64,000 bases of DNA from Mycolicibacter sp. MU0083 (lineage in GTDB: Bacteria > Actinomycetota > Actinomycetes > Mycobacteriales > Mycobacteriaceae): the NCBI RefSeq assembly GCF_963378075.1, contig NZ_OY726394.1, positions 1,612,001-1,676,000 of the forward strand, written 5' to 3'. Below the pieces are notes generated by a model, which saw nothing but the letters and a program-made list of their open reading frames with translations, did no database searches and was not told the DNA's origin. Of the stretch, positions 26,341 through 36,932 are shown in pieces. The position numbers and the translations under genes were made by a program. The first letter of the stretch is position 1. Each line of letters starts with the position of its first letter.

Positions 26341-27306
26341 TCAGCTGCCGGCCGGGGTGGCGCACTCGTCGCGCAGCTCCCGGCCCTCGCGGTTCGCTAC
26401 GGCCTGCTGATACAGCCGGCCGGCCCGATACGACGAGCGCACCAGCGGGCCGGACATCACGCCGGCGAAGCCGAGTTCCTCAGCGTACCGGGCGTGCTCG
26501 ACGAACTCCTCGGGCTTGACCCAACGGTCGATCGGGTGATGCCGTTCGGTGGGGCGCAGGTACTGGGTGATGGTGACCAGTTCGGCGCCGGCGTTGTAGA
26601 GGTCGGCCAGCGCGGTCCGGATCTCCTCGGCCGTCTCACCCATACCCAGGATGAGGTTGCTCTTGGCCACCAGTCCGGCGTCGCGGGCCTGGGTCAGCAC
26701 GTTGAGGCTGCGCTCGTAGCTGAACCCCGGCCGAATCAGCCGGAAGATACGCGGAACGGTTTCGACGTTGTGTGCCAGCACTTCCGGGCGGGATTCGAAC
26801 ACTTCGCCCAGCAGGTCGGGGCGGCCGTTGAAATCCGGGATCAACAGTTCGACGCCGGTCGACGGGTTCAGTGCCTTGATGGCCCGAACGGTCTCCGCGT
26901 AGAGCCATGCGCCCTGGTCGGGCAGGTCGTCGCGGGCGACACCGGTGACCGTCGAATACCGCAGCCCCATGGTGTGCACGCTCTCGGCGACCCGGCGCGG
27001 CTCGTCGCGGTCCAGTTCCGGCGGCTTGCCCGACTTGATCAGGCAGAAGGAGCAGTTGCGGGTGCAGACCTCGCCGCCGATCAGGAAGGTCGCCTCGCGA
27101 TCCTCCCAGCATTCGTAGATGTTCGGGCAGCCCGCCTCTTCGCAGACGGTGTGCAGTTTCTCCTTCTTCACCAAGACCTTCAGGTCGGTGAAGTTCGGCC
27201 CCATCCGGGCGCGCGTCTTGATCCACTCGGGTTTGCGTTCGATGGGCGTCTCGGCGTTGCGTGCTTCGGCACGGCGTAATCTACGGCCTTCTCCGACGGC
27301 GCTCAC
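26341..27306 (-). CDS. lipA: Lipoyl synthase LipA
   Basis: A 321-residue radical-SAM enzyme that inserts two sulfurs into protein-bound octanoyl groups to give lipoate. The auxiliary cluster motif is [12 protein letters not shown], the radical-SAM CxxxCxxC motif is CTRNCSFC, and the C-terminal RSSYRAG supplies the Ser ligand of the auxiliary cluster. Other conserved parts: [39 protein letters not shown]-like LGMGETAEE. The GTG at 27306 overlaps the lipB stop by 4 bp (GTGA) and gives the family N-terminus [17 protein letters not shown]; longer starts are antisense shadows. It acts directly after LipB on targets including DlaT, encoded in the same cluster. Confidence 0.97.
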   Translation of the reverse strand: MSAVGEGRRLRRAEARNAETPIERKPEWIKTRARMGPNFTDLKVLVKKEKLHTVCEEAGCPNIYECWEDREATFLIGGEVCTRNCSFCLIKSGKPPELDRDEPRRVAESVHTMGLRYSTVTGVARDDLPDQGAWLYAETVRAIKALNPSTGVELLIPDFNGRPDLLGEVFESRPEVLAHNVETVPRIFRLIRPGFSYERSLNVLTQARDAGLVAKSNLILGMGETAEEIRTALADLYNAGAELVTITQYLRPTERHHPIDRWVKPEEFVEHARYAEELGFAGVMSGPLVRSSYRAGRLYQQAVANREGRELRDECATPAGS

Positions 27307-27998
27307 GACGTCGATGGTACGCGGGGTGCCGAATGCTCGCGCACCGGCAGCACGCCGTCGAGTGCGTCGACGACGGCCTTGGCCACGGCGTTCCGCACGT
27401 CTTCGACACCGGTGTCGAAGCCGAGCTCCGCGGACAGTGACGTCACTCCCGCATCGGTGATGCCGCACGGCACGATCGAGCCGAACGCGTTGAGATCGCA
27501 ATCACAATTGAGGGCGAATCCGTGCAGGGTGGTGGCGCGCGCCACTCGTACGCCTATCGCGGCGATCTTGCGGTCCGGTCGGCCACCGCCGGCGGGAACC
27601 CAGACTCCGGATCTGCCCTCGATCCGAACGGTGTTGAGTCCCAGGGTGTTGCACACCTCGATGAGTGACTCTTCAAGGCGGCGAACGTAATTCACCACGT
27701 CCAGGGGTTCGGCCAGGCCGATCACCGGATAGCCCACCAGCTGACCCGGGCCGTGCCAGGTGATCTTCCCGCCGCGGTCGGTGTCGACGACCGGGGTGCC
27801 GTCCACCGGGCGTTCCTGAGGTTCGGTGCGGCGCCCGGCGGTGTAGACCGGCGGATGCTCCAACAGCAGCAGTGTGTCGGGGCCGCCGGCCGCCCGGTCT
27901 TCGGCGAGGTCGCGTTGCAGTTGCCAGGCGGCGGAGTAGTCGACGGTGCCGAGTTGGCGCACGTCGATCGGTGCGGCGCTGGACCGGATGGACCCCAT
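27303..27998 (-). CDS. lipB: Octanoyl-ACP:protein N-octanoyltransferase LipB
   Basis: A 231-residue LipB, close to the 230-residue M. tuberculosis enzyme. It transfers octanoate from ACP to lipoyl domains. Signatures: [32 protein letters not shown], the catalytic Lys in [10 protein letters not shown] and the catalytic Cys in [15 protein letters not shown]. The start [21 protein letters not shown] fits the family. It follows the SDR gene by 27 bp and overlaps lipA by 4 bp, so coordinated synthesis with lipA is expected. Confidence 0.97.
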   Translation of the reverse strand: MGSIRSSAAPIDVRQLGTVDYSAAWQLQRDLAEDRAAGGPDTLLLLEHPPVYTAGRRTEPQERPVDGTPVVDTDRGGKITWHGPGQLVGYPVIGLAEPLDVVNYVRRLEESLIEVCNTLGLNTVRIEGRSGVWVPAGGGRPDRKIAAIGVRVARATTLHGFALNCDCDLNAFGSIVPCGITDAGVTSLSAELGFDTGVEDVRNAVAKAVVDALDGVLPVREHSAPRVPSTS

Positions 27999-28025
27999 GG
28001 TCGCAGGCTACCCGTCGAGCCGCGG

Positions 28026-28937
28026 TTACAACGGGGTCGGGCGGGCGGTGGCGTAGGCCAGGGCCTCGCCGATCGTGTTGTGTTGAAACCGGAAGCCGGA
28101 GCGTTCCAGCACCGTCGGGATGGCGCGTTGACCGGTGAGCAGTCCTTCGTCGGCGAATTCACCGACGACGGCCCGTGCGGCGAACCCGGGCAGGATCAGC
28201 GGCGCCGGACGGTTGAGGGCACGCCCGAGCGCGGCGGTGAACTCGGCGTTGGTGACCGGCGCGGGTCCGCTGAGGTTGACCGGACCGCGGATCGTGGGCT
28301 CGGTCATGGCGAACCGCAGCGCGCGGACCTCGTCTTCCAGGCTGATCCACGGCATGTACTGGCGGCCGCTGCCCAGTCGGCTGCCCAGCCCGAACGAGAA
28401 CAGCGGGCGCAGCCGGCTCATCAGCCCGCCGGAGCGGGCCAGCACCAGACCGGTACGGGCCAGCACCACCCGGGTGCCCGCGGCGCGGGCGGGTGCGGTG
28501 GCGGCCTCCCAGTCCCCGACCAGCCGCGCCAGAAAGCCCAGGCCGGGCGGCGCGGTCTCATCGACCGGGCGGTTGCCGGTGTCGCCGTAGATCCCGACCG
28601 CGCTGGCGTTGACCAGTACCGGCACGCCGGCCTCGCCGGTTGCGGTGGCCAGCACCTCGGTCGGGGTGATCCGGCTGTCGCGCAGATGCTGCTTGAACGA
28701 CCCCGACCACCGGCGGTCACCGATCCCGACGCCGCACAGGTTGACCACGGCGTCCACTCCGACCAGAGCCGCCACGTCGATCTCGCCGGCGTCGGGATCC
28801 CACTGCAGCTCACCGGGCTGGGCCGCGGGGCGACGCACGATGCGCAGGACGCGACCGCCGTCGGCGCGCAGTGCCGACACCAGTGCCGAGCCGACCAGCC
28901 CGGATGATCCGGCGACTGCGACGGTGGGGTTGTTCAT
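28026..28937 (-). CDS. TIGR01777 family NAD-dependent epimerase/SDR (Rv2216-like)
   Basis: A 303-residue extended short-chain dehydrogenase of the YfcH/TIGR01777 type. The N-terminal nucleotide-binding loop is [14 protein letters not shown]. The family signature [27 protein letters not shown] follows, then the [11 protein letters not shown] strand with the active-site Ser/Tyr region, and the C-terminal DUF1731 domain ([21 protein letters not shown] and [22 protein letters not shown]). The substrate is unknown in this family. It sits between dlaT (41 bp upstream) and lipB (27 bp downstream), the conserved mycobacterial order, but its link to lipoate metabolism is not established. Confidence 0.93.
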   Translation of the reverse strand: MNNPTVAVAGSSGLVGSALVSALRADGGRVLRIVRRPAAQPGELQWDPDAGEIDVAALVGVDAVVNLCGVGIGDRRWSGSFKQHLRDSRITPTEVLATATGEAGVPVLVNASAVGIYGDTGNRPVDETAPPGLGFLARLVGDWEAATAPARAAGTRVVLARTGLVLARSGGLMSRLRPLFSFGLGSRLGSGRQYMPWISLEDEVRALRFAMTEPTIRGPVNLSGPAPVTNAEFTAALGRALNRPAPLILPGFAARAVVGEFADEGLLTGQRAIPTVLERSGFRFQHNTIGEALAYATARPTPL

Positions 28938-28978
28938 AGCTGAATCCTCGTGCAGCTCTTCACAAATCCCCGGTGGTG

Positions 28979-30712
28979 TCAGAGCCCCAGGTCGGTCTCG
29001 AACGCGCCTTCTTCGAGTCGGTTCTTGATGGTGGTGACGAACCGACCGGCGTCGGCGCCGTCGATCAAACGGTGGTCGTAGGTCAGCGGCAGGTAGCAGA
29101 CCGACCGCACCCCGATGGACTCGTTGCCGGCCTCGTCGACGATGACCCGCGGGCGTTTGACGATGGCACCGGTACCGAGCATGGCCGCCTGCGGCGGGAC
29201 CAGGATCGGGGTGTCGGTCAGCGCGCCCTGACTGCCGATGTTGGTGATCGTGAAGGTGCCCCCGGACAGTTCGTCGGGCTTCAGGCCGCCCGAACGCGCG
29301 CGGGCGGCGATGTCGGCGATGGCACGCGCAAGTCCGGCCAGGGACAGGTCACCGGCGTTGTGCACGACCGGGGAGAGCAGGCCCTGGTCGGTGTCCACCG
29401 CGAAGCCGAGGTGCTCGGCGTCGTAGTAGGTGATCTCGCCGGCGTCCTCGTCGTAGCTGGCGTTGACGTTGGGGTGGGCCTTGAGGGCCTCGATCACCGC
29501 ACGGGCGATGAACGGAAGGTAGGTCAGGTTGACCCCTTCGCGCTCGGCGAAACCCGCCTTGGCGCGGGCCCGCAGCGCCACGATCCTGGTCATGTCGACT
29601 TCGTGGGTCTGGGTGAGCTGCGCGGTGGCCTGCAGGGATTCCCGGGTCTTGCGGGCGGTGATCTGACGGATCCGGCCGGCCTTGGCGGTGGTGCCGCGCA
29701 GGTGCGCCAGCGCCGACGCCGGTGCGGGCGTCGCGGTACGCGGCGGTGCAGCGGGTGCTGCCGGTGCCGCCGCTGCGGCGGGGGCCGCCGGGGCCTTCTG
29801 CGCCTCGGCGAAGGCCAGCACGTCCTGCTTGCGGATGCGGCCGCCGACCCCGGTTCCGGTGACCTGGTTCAGGTCCACGTTGTTGTCGGCGGCCAGCTTG
29901 CGCACCAGTGGGGTCACATAACGGGCCGAATCCGATGCCGGCGCCGCGGGTGCGGGCGGGGCGGCCGGTGCCGGTGCAGGTGCCGGTGCAGCGGGCGCCG
30001 GTGCCGCGGCGGCAGGCGGTGCCGGGGCCGGAGGTGCCGGGGTGGGCTCCGGGGTGGCGGGTGCCGGTGCCGGGGCCGCAGCGGGAGCGGCCGCGGACGC
30101 CGCCCCGATCCTGGCCAGCTCGCCGCCGACCTCCACGGTGGCGTCCTCACCGGCGGTGATCGACAGCAGGGTGCCCGCCACCGGAGACGGGATCTCGGTG
30201 TCGACCTTGTCGGTGGAGACCTCCACCAGGGGCTCGTCGACCTCCACGCTGTCGCCGACCTGCTTGAGCCAGCGGGTCACCGTGCCCTCGGTGACCGATT
30301 CACCCAATTCGGGCATCAGCACCGGGGTGCCGGCGTCGGACGGCGCGGCCGCCGGTGCGGCGGGCGCCGCAGCTTCGGGAGCGGGGGCCGGGGGTGCCGC
30401 GGGGGCGGCGGGGGCCGCGGGTGCGGGTTCCGCCGCCGGCGGTGCGGCCGCCGGTTCGGGGGCGGGGCTCTCGCCGGCCTCACCGATCAAAGCCAGCTCG
30501 CCGCCGACCTCGACGGTGGTGTCCTCGCCCGCGACGATCTTGGTCAGCACACCGGCAACCGGTGACGGGATCTCGGTGTCGACCTTGTCGGTGGAGACTT
30601 CCAGCAGGGGCTCGTCGACCTCGACGGTGTCGCCTTCCTGCTTGAGCCAGCGGGTCACCGTTCCCTCGGTAACGCTCTCTCCGAGTGCCGGCATCTGGAC
30701 TGAGAACGCCAT
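28979..30712 (-). CDS. dlaT: Dihydrolipoamide acyltransferase DlaT (E2)
   Basis: A 577-residue E2 with two lipoyl domains (~1-80 and ~120-200), each with the lipoylated Lys in [13 protein letters not shown], joined by Ala/Pro-rich linkers. A peripheral-subunit-binding domain is seen at [32 protein letters not shown] (~315-350). The C-terminal catalytic domain has the active-site His in [16 protein letters not shown]. DlaT forms the E2 core of pyruvate dehydrogenase with AceE and Lpd, and in M. tuberculosis also of the peroxynitrite reductase with AhpD/AhpC. The ATG at 30712 follows GAGGAG by 9 nt; extra upstream residues are not family-like. M. tuberculosis DlaT is 553 residues; the excess is in the linkers. 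Confidence 0.97.
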   Translation of the reverse strand: MAFSVQMPALGESVTEGTVTRWLKQEGDTVEVDEPLLEVSTDKVDTEIPSPVAGVLTKIVAGEDTTVEVGGELALIGEAGESPAPEPAAAPPAAEPAPAAPAAPAAPPAPAPEAAAPAAPAAAPSDAGTPVLMPELGESVTEGTVTRWLKQVGDSVEVDEPLVEVSTDKVDTEIPSPVAGTLLSITAGEDATVEVGGELARIGAASAAAPAAAPAPAPATPEPTPAPPAPAPPAAAAPAPAAPAPAPAPAAPPAPAAPASDSARYVTPLVRKLAADNNVDLNQVTGTGVGGRIRKQDVLAFAEAQKAPAAPAAAAAPAAPAAPPRTATPAPASALAHLRGTTAKAGRIRQITARKTRESLQATAQLTQTHEVDMTRIVALRARAKAGFAEREGVNLTYLPFIARAVIEALKAHPNVNASYDEDAGEITYYDAEHLGFAVDTDQGLLSPVVHNAGDLSLAGLARAIADIAARARSGGLKPDELSGGTFTITNIGSQGALTDTPILVPPQAAMLGTGAIVKRPRVIVDEAGNESIGVRSVCYLPLTYDHRLIDGADAGRFVTTIKNRLEEGAFETDLGL

Positions 30713-30885
30713 CGCAGTTGACTCCTCGATCGATCGGTGGGCCGCCGTAGATTCGCCTTCCGGCTTACCACAGCGGGTGCATCGAGCGGTGTGCCCGGGC
30801 TGACTCCCCAGCCATCCTGTCATTGTCGCGGCTTTGTTTCACATCCAGGGGGTTGCGACTCGGCCGGCGATCTAGCATCCCCGTC

Positions 30886-31770
30886 ATGGGCGCAGAAGAT
30901 GGCGCAGACAGCTGCGAACTGTGGTCCGGTTTCGACATATCCGGCGTCGCCAGCAACTATCAATCGATCGCAGGCATTCTGGCCGGTTTCACCTTCGCCG
31001 CCTTCACCGTCATCCTGGACCGCTGGCATCGGAACAGTGTTGGCGGGGAATCCGTGGACAGACGTGGGCTGGAGTACGAAAAGCTGACCGGAATCGCGTT
31101 GATCGCCGCATTCCTGGGCCTGCTGTTCGCCAGCTTCCAATACGGCACCCTGGCCGGCGAACGCGGCTGTGCCCTGATCGGCGGGCGGGCGGCGTCCGAA
31201 GGGCTGCTGGGCGATGTCATGTTCGCGGCGGCGATCGGGATTCTGGTCTACGGCCTGGTCCAATTCGCGGCGAGTTCGTCGGCGTCGCTGGCCAAACACA
31301 TCCGATTCATCGTGGTGGTGCTGGTTCCGCCGATCGTCTTCTCGTTCGCCGAGATCAGGCTGATGGACCTGGCGATCTCGTTGGGCTCGCCCGAAGAGCA
31401 TCTGCCGCTGCAGCCGATGTGGAACGACGCGAACCGACTCGGGGCGCCGATCGGCTACACGATTCTGGGCGGTTGTGCCCTGCTGTGGTGCATCGGTGCG
31501 CGGCGCCGACGCTCGGCGAAGCCACCGGGCCGGCTGGCACGGGCCACCCAGACCATGCTTCCGTACCTGACCATCACCTTTGTGGTCGTCGCCCGTATCC
31601 GGTCCGTCGAGGTATTACAGACCATCGACCCGAGCGCACATATCGCTCCCGCGGAAGCGTGGATATGGGTTGCGCTTCTCACCGGTCTGGTGCTGGTGCA
31701 GAGTGTTGCGCTGTCCTTCCAGCGAAGCGTCGACACTTTCGAGCCCGATGGCCGCGCGCGATCGACATGA
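30886..31770 (+). CDS. Multi-pass membrane protein of unknown function
   Basis: A 294-residue protein I do not recognise. It has about seven hydrophobic segments: SIAGILAGFTFAAFTVIL, ALIAAFLGLLFASF, VMFAAAIGILVYGLVQFA, FIVVVLVPPIVFSFAEI, APIGYTILGGCALLWCIGA, MLPYLTITFVVVARI and AWIWVALLTGLVLVQSVAL. Loops are short and basic residues favour a cytoplasmic N-proximal loop (DRWHRNS). No transporter or enzyme motif is visible. The ATG at 30886 is preferred to a start at 30823, which adds a basic tail. It stands where M. tuberculosis has ephD (Rv2214c), between dlaT and pepB, so it is lineage-specific at this position. Confidence 0.72.
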   Translation: MGAEDGADSCELWSGFDISGVASNYQSIAGILAGFTFAAFTVILDRWHRNSVGGESVDRRGLEYEKLTGIALIAAFLGLLFASFQYGTLAGERGCALIGGRAASEGLLGDVMFAAAIGILVYGLVQFAASSSASLAKHIRFIVVVLVPPIVFSFAEIRLMDLAISLGSPEEHLPLQPMWNDANRLGAPIGYTILGGCALLWCIGARRRRSAKPPGRLARATQTMLPYLTITFVVVARIRSVEVLQTIDPSAHIAPAEAWIWVALLTGLVLVQSVALSFQRSVDTFEPDGRARST

Positions 31771-31801
31771 TCGGGACGCCAACCACGCTAACGCTTTCCG
31801 G

Positions 31802-33346
31802 CTATCCGTTCGCCGCGATGTCCTCCAAGACCGCGAACATGGTGCGAGTCGGTACCCCGGTGCCGCCCTTGCCGGTGTATCCCCAGGGGGCGCCGCTGTT
31901 GTAGGCCGGGCCGGCCACGTCGACGTGCACCCACGACACGCCCTCGGCGACGAACTCGCGCAGATAGACCCCGGCGACCAGCATCCCGGCGAAGCGCTGC
32001 CCGCTGACGTTGGCCAGGTCCGCCACCGTCGACTTCAGCTCGTCCTTCAACTCGTCGGGCAGCGGCATGGGCCAGCCGTTCTCGCCGACGGCCTGCGAGA
32101 TCGCCGCCACCCGGTCCCGGAACTCGTCGGAACCCATGACCCCCGGGATGCGGGCACCCAGCGCGACGGTCTGCGCGCCGGTCAGCGTGGAGGTCTCGAT
32201 GAGGTAGTCGGGGTCGTCCTCGCAGGCCCGCACGATCGCGTCGGCCAGGATCAGTCGGCCCTCGGCGTCGGTGTTGAGCACCTCCACGGTGGTACCGCCG
32301 TACTGGGTGAGCACGTCGCCGGGGCGCTGCGCGGTCGACGACGGCATGTTCTCCGCCATCGGCACGGTCGCGATCACGTCGATCGGCAGTGCGCGGCGGG
32401 CGGCCAGCGCCACGGTTGCGATCACCGCGGCCGCCCCGCCCATGTCGGAGGTCATGTGGTGCATCGAGGCGGCCGGCTTGATCGAGATGCCGCCGGTGTC
32501 GAACGTGATGCCCTTGCCGACCAGCGCCACCTTCTTCGCGCCCGCCGGGTCGGGGACGAACCGGGAACCGCGGTGGATCAGCCGCACCAGCCGCGGGGGG
32601 CGCGAGGAGCCCTGGCCGACCGCGACCACACCGCCGAAGCCGGCCTCGGCGAGCGCCTGCTCGTCGAGCACCTCGACCTCCAGTCCGGCGGCCTCGCCCA
32701 GTGCCTTGGCGCGGTCGGCGAACTCCGCCGGGTACAGGTGGCTCGGCGGGGTGTTGACGAAGTCCCGCGCGGTGGCCACCGCGACGGCGATGTCGACGCC
32801 GCGGGCCGCATCGGCGCCGGCGTCGGCCGCGGTGGACAACACGGTCAGGCTCTGCAGGCCGGGGTCCTTCGGAGCGGTTTTGTCGGTACGGAACGCGGTG
32901 AAGCGGTAGCCGCCCAGCAGCACGCCCTCGACACCGGGGGCCACCACGTCGTCACCCGGCAACCCGCCCAGCGCGCTGATCGCCGCCGTGGTCCCGTTGA
33001 GCGAGCGGGCCGCGGTTCCGGCGGCGCGCCGGATCACGTCGGCCGGCCACGATTCGCGGGCCTTGCCCAGTCCGATGGTGAGCACACTGGCCACCGGCAG
33101 CGATGCGACGACCAACCGGTGCACCTGGTCACTGCCGCCCTTGGCGCCCAACGCCTGCAGTGCGGCCTCGATCTCGGCGACCGCCTCGGTGGGCAGTGCC
33201 GGTTCGGTGGCGGCGACCACGGCGGCGGCTTCGGAGTCCTCGCCGGCGGAGACGACCGGCAGGATCAACACCGTTTCGTCGGTGCCGGTAGGCAGCGAGT
33301 CGGCGACGGTGACGGCGGGGGGACGGTATCCGGGTTCGGTGCTCAC
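31802..33346 (-). CDS. pepB: Leucyl aminopeptidase (M17 family) PepB
   Basis: A 514-residue cytosolic metallo-aminopeptidase, one residue shorter than M. tuberculosis PepB. The M17 two-metal site is intact: [29 protein letters not shown], the signature [13 protein letters not shown] and the Lys/Arg active-site residues around them. The N-terminal domain begins [19 protein letters not shown] at 33346 is chosen to match the family start; GTG at 33352 would add two residues. It lies 11 bp after the adenylate cyclase gene on the same strand, the conserved Rv2213-Rv2212 pair, and is convergent with the membrane-protein gene. Confidence 0.96.
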   Translation of the reverse strand: MSTEPGYRPPAVTVADSLPTGTDETVLILPVVSAGEDSEAAAVVAATEPALPTEAVAEIEAALQALGAKGGSDQVHRLVVASLPVASVLTIGLGKARESWPADVIRRAAGTAARSLNGTTAAISALGGLPGDDVVAPGVEGVLLGGYRFTAFRTDKTAPKDPGLQSLTVLSTAADAGADAARGVDIAVAVATARDFVNTPPSHLYPAEFADRAKALGEAAGLEVEVLDEQALAEAGFGGVVAVGQGSSRPPRLVRLIHRGSRFVPDPAGAKKVALVGKGITFDTGGISIKPAASMHHMTSDMGGAAAVIATVALAARRALPIDVIATVPMAENMPSSTAQRPGDVLTQYGGTTVEVLNTDAEGRLILADAIVRACEDDPDYLIETSTLTGAQTVALGARIPGVMGSDEFRDRVAAISQAVGENGWPMPLPDELKDELKSTVADLANVSGQRFAGMLVAGVYLREFVAEGVSWVHVDVAGPAYNSGAPWGYTGKGGTGVPTRTMFAVLEDIAANG

Positions 33347-33357
33347 AAGCACTCACC

Positions 33358-34446
33358 CTAGCCAGCGGCGCGGCGGTTCATGTCGTATGCCGGGATTGGT
33401 ACGTCGAATCCTTTGAGTGCCAACGGTTCCAATGAATCGGCCGGCCAATCGGGCAGCTGCGCGCGGACCGCGTCGTCGGCCAGCACCTGCCCTGGCGCTG
33501 CGGCATCCACCAGGCGTGCGGCCAGGTTCACCGGTGTCCCGAAGTAGTCGCCGACCATCGTCACCACTTCGCCGTATGCCAGACCGGCCCGCACCTGCAG
33601 GCCCGCCTCGCGGGCCTTCGGATGATTGACCAGGTCGATGGCCGCCCTGGTGAGCAGCTGTGGCGTCGAACTCACCCACATCACCGCGTCTCCGATGAAC
33701 TTGACCACCCGGCCGCCGTCGCAGTGCACCACATCGGAGACGGTGCCGCCGAAGTCGGTGAGCAGGGTGGCCAGCTCGGCGGAACTGAGCACCTGAGTCA
33801 GCGCGGTGAAGCCGGTGAGGTCGGCGAACCCGACACCGCAGACCAGGCTGGCCGACGGCCCCCCGGCCAGCCCTTCAAGGAACGTGCGGGCGCTGACCTG
33901 GTGGTGGCGGTGGACGGCGTCGATCATCGCGCCGATCCGCGGGATGAACTCCGCGACCGTCCGCCACGCCTGGGCGGTGCGCAGTTCGCTGCGGGTGTGG
34001 CCCAACCACATGTCGGGGGAGCTGAGCCGGATCATCGACGACTCGGCCTCGGCGAGCCGGGCCATGGTCGCGCCCAGCACCCGCAGGAAGCCGTCGACGG
34101 GCTCGCCGAGGTAGGACCGCATCTCAAGCCAGGTGGCCAGCCCGTCCACGTCGGCCTGGCTCAGCGCGGGTGTGTCCGGGTCGGGCAGGTGCAGCCCGAG
34201 CATCCGCCAGGCCTGCTGAACGTCGCCGAGTGGCACCCCCAACGCGTCTGCGGCGCTGCGCAGCGTATAGATCGGCGGCCCGGACTGACCGGCTGCGTCG
34301 CCGGCCAGCCCGAACAGTCGGCCCCGCCGCTCGGCATCGGCCATCTCCTCGGCGGTGAAGCCGAGGCCGGCGAGGTATTCGATCAGATCGGCGCGGCCTC
34401 GGGCGTCGGATATCCCGGCCTTTTCCAGCGCATCCCAATCGACCAT
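33358..34446 (-). CDS. Class III adenylate cyclase (Rv2212-like)
   Basis: A 362-residue single-domain cyclase. The N-terminal ~200 residues are the regulatory pH-sensing/fatty-acid-responsive domain described for Rv2212 (AIRDA-type, here [21 protein letters not shown], then [24 protein letters not shown] with a helix-turn-helix-like MerR flavour). The catalytic domain follows: metal Asp residues in [12 protein letters not shown] and [12 protein letters not shown], and the transition-state Asn/Arg in [12 protein letters not shown]. It makes cAMP and is presumably soluble; no transmembrane helix is seen. ATG 34446 is preferred (MVDWDALE); upstream codons overlap the divergent gcvT promoter. It is likely co-transcribed with pepB. 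Confidence 0.93.
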   Translation of the reverse strand: MVDWDALEKAGISDARGRADLIEYLAGLGFTAEEMADAERRGRLFGLAGDAAGQSGPPIYTLRSAADALGVPLGDVQQAWRMLGLHLPDPDTPALSQADVDGLATWLEMRSYLGEPVDGFLRVLGATMARLAEAESSMIRLSSPDMWLGHTRSELRTAQAWRTVAEFIPRIGAMIDAVHRHHQVSARTFLEGLAGGPSASLVCGVGFADLTGFTALTQVLSSAELATLLTDFGGTVSDVVHCDGGRVVKFIGDAVMWVSSTPQLLTRAAIDLVNHPKAREAGLQVRAGLAYGEVVTMVGDYFGTPVNLAARLVDAAAPGQVLADDAVRAQLPDWPADSLEPLALKGFDVPIPAYDMNRRAAG

Positions 34447-34478
34447 GGGGACAAGTCTGCCCACTAGGCTGGTCTGCC

Positions 34479-35573
34479 GTGAGCGAACTGCAACACGGAC
34501 CCCTGGAAAGCCGTCACCGCGAGCTGGGCGCCAGCTTCGCCGAGTTCGGCGGCTGGCTGATGCCGGTCTCCTACGCCGGGACCGTCGCCGAGCACACCGC
34601 CACCCGGGAGAGTGTGGGCCTGTTCGACGTCAGCCACCTGGGTAAGGCGACCGTCCGCGGTCCCGGCGCCGCGGAACTGGTCAACTCCACGCTCACCAAC
34701 GAACTCGGCAGGATCACACCCGGGCAGGCGCAGTACACGCTGTGCTGCAACGAATCCGGCGGTGTGATCGACGACCTGATCGCCTACTACGTCTCCGACG
34801 AGGAGATCTTCCTGGTGCCCAACGCCGCCAACACCGCGGCGGTGGTGGCCGCGCTGCAGGCGGTGGCGCCGGCCGGGGTGAGCATCACCGACGAACACCG
34901 ATCGCGCGCGGTGCTCGCGGTGCAGGGGCCGCGGTCCACCGAGGTGCTGGCCGGGCTGGGTCTGCCCACCGAGATGGACTACATGGCCTTCGCCGACGCC
35001 GACTACGCCGGCGTTCCGGTGCGGGTGTGCCGATCCGGCTACACCGGTGAACACGGCTACGAGCTGCTGCCGGCCTGGGACTCCGCCGCCGTGGTGTTCG
35101 ACGCACTGGTGGCCGCCGTGCAACAGGCCGGGGGAGAGCTGGCCGGTCTGGGCGCCCGCGACACCCTGCGCACCGAGATGGGCTACGCCCTGCACGGCCA
35201 CGAACTGTCACCGGAGATCTCCCCGCTGCAGGCCCGCGCCGGTTGGGCCATCGGCTGGAAGAAGGAGTCATTCTTCGGCCGCGACGCGCTGCTGGCGGAG
35301 AAGGCCGCCGGCCCGTCCCGGCTGCTGCGCGGGCTGCGCGCCACCGGTCGCGGCGTGCTGCGCGCCGACCTGGCGGTGCTCGACGGTGACCGCCGGATCG
35401 GGGTCACCACCTCCGGCACGTTCTCGCCGACCCTGAAAGTCGGAATCGCCCTGGCGCTGATCGACGCCGACGCCGGCATCGCCGACGGTGCGCGGGTCAC
35501 CGTCGACGTACGCGGCCGCGCGGTCGAGTGCGAAGTGGTGACGCCGCCGTTCGTGACGGCAAAAACCCGCTAG
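34479..35573 (+). CDS. gcvT: Aminomethyltransferase, glycine cleavage T protein
   Basis: A 364-residue GcvT, which releases ammonia from the aminomethyl-lipoyl H protein and transfers the methylene to tetrahydrofolate. Family motifs: [72 protein letters not shown] and [18 protein letters not shown]. Length and motif order are normal. The GTG at 34479 is only 32 bp from the divergent cyclase start, so the promoters overlap. It precedes ilvE by 23 bp on the same strand. The H and P proteins and any glycine riboswitch are not in this interval. Confidence 0.96.
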   Translation: MSELQHGPLESRHRELGASFAEFGGWLMPVSYAGTVAEHTATRESVGLFDVSHLGKATVRGPGAAELVNSTLTNELGRITPGQAQYTLCCNESGGVIDDLIAYYVSDEEIFLVPNAANTAAVVAALQAVAPAGVSITDEHRSRAVLAVQGPRSTEVLAGLGLPTEMDYMAFADADYAGVPVRVCRSGYTGEHGYELLPAWDSAAVVFDALVAAVQQAGGELAGLGARDTLRTEMGYALHGHELSPEISPLQARAGWAIGWKKESFFGRDALLAEKAAGPSRLLRGLRATGRGVLRADLAVLDGDRRIGVTTSGTFSPTLKVGIALALIDADAGIADGARVTVDVRGRAVECEVVTPPFVTAKTR

Positions 35574-35596
35574 CGCACCGCCTATACAATCGCTGC

Positions 35597-36703
35597 ATGA
35601 CAAGCAGCGTCCTCGATTTCCATGTGTCGGTCACGGCTAACCCGACCCCCGACGAGGTGCGCGAATCCATCCTGGCCGACCCCGGTTTCGGCAAATACCA
35701 CACCGACCACATGGTCTCGATCGACTACACCGTCGACGCCGGCTGGCACAACGCGCGGGTCATGCCCTACGGCCCCATCGAACTGGACCCGTCGGCGATC
35801 GTCCTGCACTACGCGCAGGAGGTGTTCGAAGGGCTCAAGGCCTATCGCTGGACCGACGGGGCGATCGTGTCGTTCCGGCCGGAGGTCAACGCCGCCCGGA
35901 TGCGCGCATCGGCGCGCCGGCTGGCCATCCCGGAGCTGCCCGACGACCTGTTCATCGAATCGCTGCGGCAACTGATCGCCGTCGACTCGAAGTGGGTGCC
36001 CGCGCCCGGCGGTGAGGAGTCGCTGTACCTGCGGCCGTTCATCTTCGCCACCGAGCCGGGCCTGGGGGTGCGCCCGGCCAACGAGTACCGCTGCCTGGTG
36101 ATGGGCTCGCCGGCCGGCGCGTACTTCAAGGGCGGGATCAAGCCGGTCAGCGTCTGGCTGTCCACCGAATACGTGCGGGCCTGCCCGGGTGGCACCGGCG
36201 CCGCCAAGTTCGGGGGCAACTACGCCGCCTCGCTGGTCGCTCAGGCCCAGGCGGCCGAGCAGGGCTGCGACCAGGTGGTCTGGTTGGACGCGCCGGAGCG
36301 CCGCTACGTCGAAGAGATGGGCGGAATGAACCTGTTCTTCGTGTTCGGCAGCGGCGGGTCGGCACGGTTGGTGACCCCGGAGCTGTCCGGCTCACTGCTG
36401 CCCGGCATCACCCGGGATTCGTTGCTGCAGTTGGCAACCGACGCCGGGTTCGCCGTCGAAGAACGCAAGATCGATGTCGATGAGTGGCAGCAGAAGGCCG
36501 ATTCGGGCGAGATCACCGAGGTGTTCGCGTGCGGCACCGCAGCCGTCATCACCCCCGTGTCGCAGGTGAAATCCGCCACCGGTGAATTCACCATCGCCGA
36601 CGGCCGGCCAGGTGAGGTCACCATGGCGCTGCGCGACACCTTGACCGGGATCCAGCGCGGTACCTTCGCCGACACCCACGGCTGGATGGCCCGGCTGGAC
36701 TGA
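35597..36703 (+). CDS. ilvE: Branched-chain amino-acid aminotransferase IlvE
   Basis: A 368-residue PLP fold-type IV aminotransferase, the same length as M. tuberculosis IlvE. It interconverts Leu/Ile/Val with their 2-oxoacids. The PLP Lys is in [16 protein letters not shown]; also visible are [49 protein letters not shown] and [16 protein letters not shown] near the phosphate-binding Thr. The ATG at 35597 starts the conserved [11 protein letters not shown] region; longer frames overlap gcvT. Its TGA stop lies inside the left arm of a small hairpin shared with the convergent Cys-rich gene. Confidence 0.96.
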   Translation: MTSSVLDFHVSVTANPTPDEVRESILADPGFGKYHTDHMVSIDYTVDAGWHNARVMPYGPIELDPSAIVLHYAQEVFEGLKAYRWTDGAIVSFRPEVNAARMRASARRLAIPELPDDLFIESLRQLIAVDSKWVPAPGGEESLYLRPFIFATEPGLGVRPANEYRCLVMGSPAGAYFKGGIKPVSVWLSTEYVRACPGGTGAAKFGGNYAASLVAQAQAAEQGCDQVVWLDAPERRYVEEMGGMNLFFVFGSGGSARLVTPELSGSLLPGITRDSLLQLATDAGFAVEERKIDVDEWQQKADSGEITEVFACGTAAVITPVSQVKSATGEFTIADGRPGEVTMALRDTLTGIQRGTFADTHGWMARLD

Positions 36704-36716
36704 GCTGGAGGCTCAG
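36700..36716. terminator. Hairpin spanning both stop codons of convergent genes
   Basis: CTGAGC (36700-36705) and GCTCAG (36711-36716) form a perfect 6-bp stem with a 5-nt loop. The ilvE stop (36701-36703) is in one arm and the stop of the minus-strand Cys-rich gene (36713-36715) in the other. There is no U tract. It may be a compact bidirectional terminator or simply a consequence of facing stop codons. Confidence 0.4.
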
Positions 36717-36874
36717 CGAACCCGGTTGAGCGGTAGGTCTGTGTCGGCGGGCGTGGACCAGGACTCCGTCGAGCACTCGTCGCAGTCCGGGTAGTCCTCA
36801 CATTCCACGGTGCTGTCCGTCCGGGCTTTGAGTGATTCCCGACTGCGCTTGCTGTAGCTATGGTGCCGAGCCAT
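36713..36874 (-). CDS. Small cysteine-rich acidic protein (53 residues), unknown
   Basis: A short ORF supported by a strong ribosome site (GGGGAGGGC ending 6 nt before the ATG at 36874) and an AT-rich promoter-like region upstream. The N-terminal half is basic (MARHHSYSKRSRESLKAR); the C-terminal half is acidic with three Cys in a CxxxxxCxxC pattern (VECEDYPDCDECSTE), which could bind a metal or form disulfides. There is no signal peptide, so it should be cytosolic. The longer frame from 36973 crosses the promoter and is rejected. I do not recognise a family. It sits between ilvE and cobS. Confidence 0.6.
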   Translation of the reverse strand: MARHHSYSKRSRESLKARTDSTVECEDYPDCDECSTESWSTPADTDLPLNRVR

Positions 36875-36899
36875 CCGTGTGCCCTCCCCGTTGGACCGA

Positions 36900-36932
36900 A
36901 TGTTAACGATTGTTTGATTTTTACAAATCAAA
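36900..36932 (-). promoter_or_regulatory. AT-rich promoter with palindromic operator for the Cys-rich gene
   Basis: On the minus strand a TAACAT hexamer (36905-36900) fits a TANNNT -10 element about 25 nt upstream of the ATG, leaving room for a short leader with the ribosome site. Upstream of it is a perfect inverted repeat TTTGATTT-TTAC-AAATCAAA (36913-36932 on the plus strand), the most AT-rich segment in the neighbourhood, overlapping a TTGATT -35 candidate. This is the layout of a repressor-controlled promoter; the regulator is unknown. Confidence 0.5.

Noticed and set aside
29700..30480. GC-rich repetitive DNA in dlaT
   Set aside because: It encodes the Ala/Pro-rich linkers and the duplicated lipoyl domains normal for this E2 family.
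34447..34478. Glycine riboswitch before gcvT
   Set aside because: Only 32 bp separate gcvT from the divergent cyclase gene, too short for a glycine aptamer.
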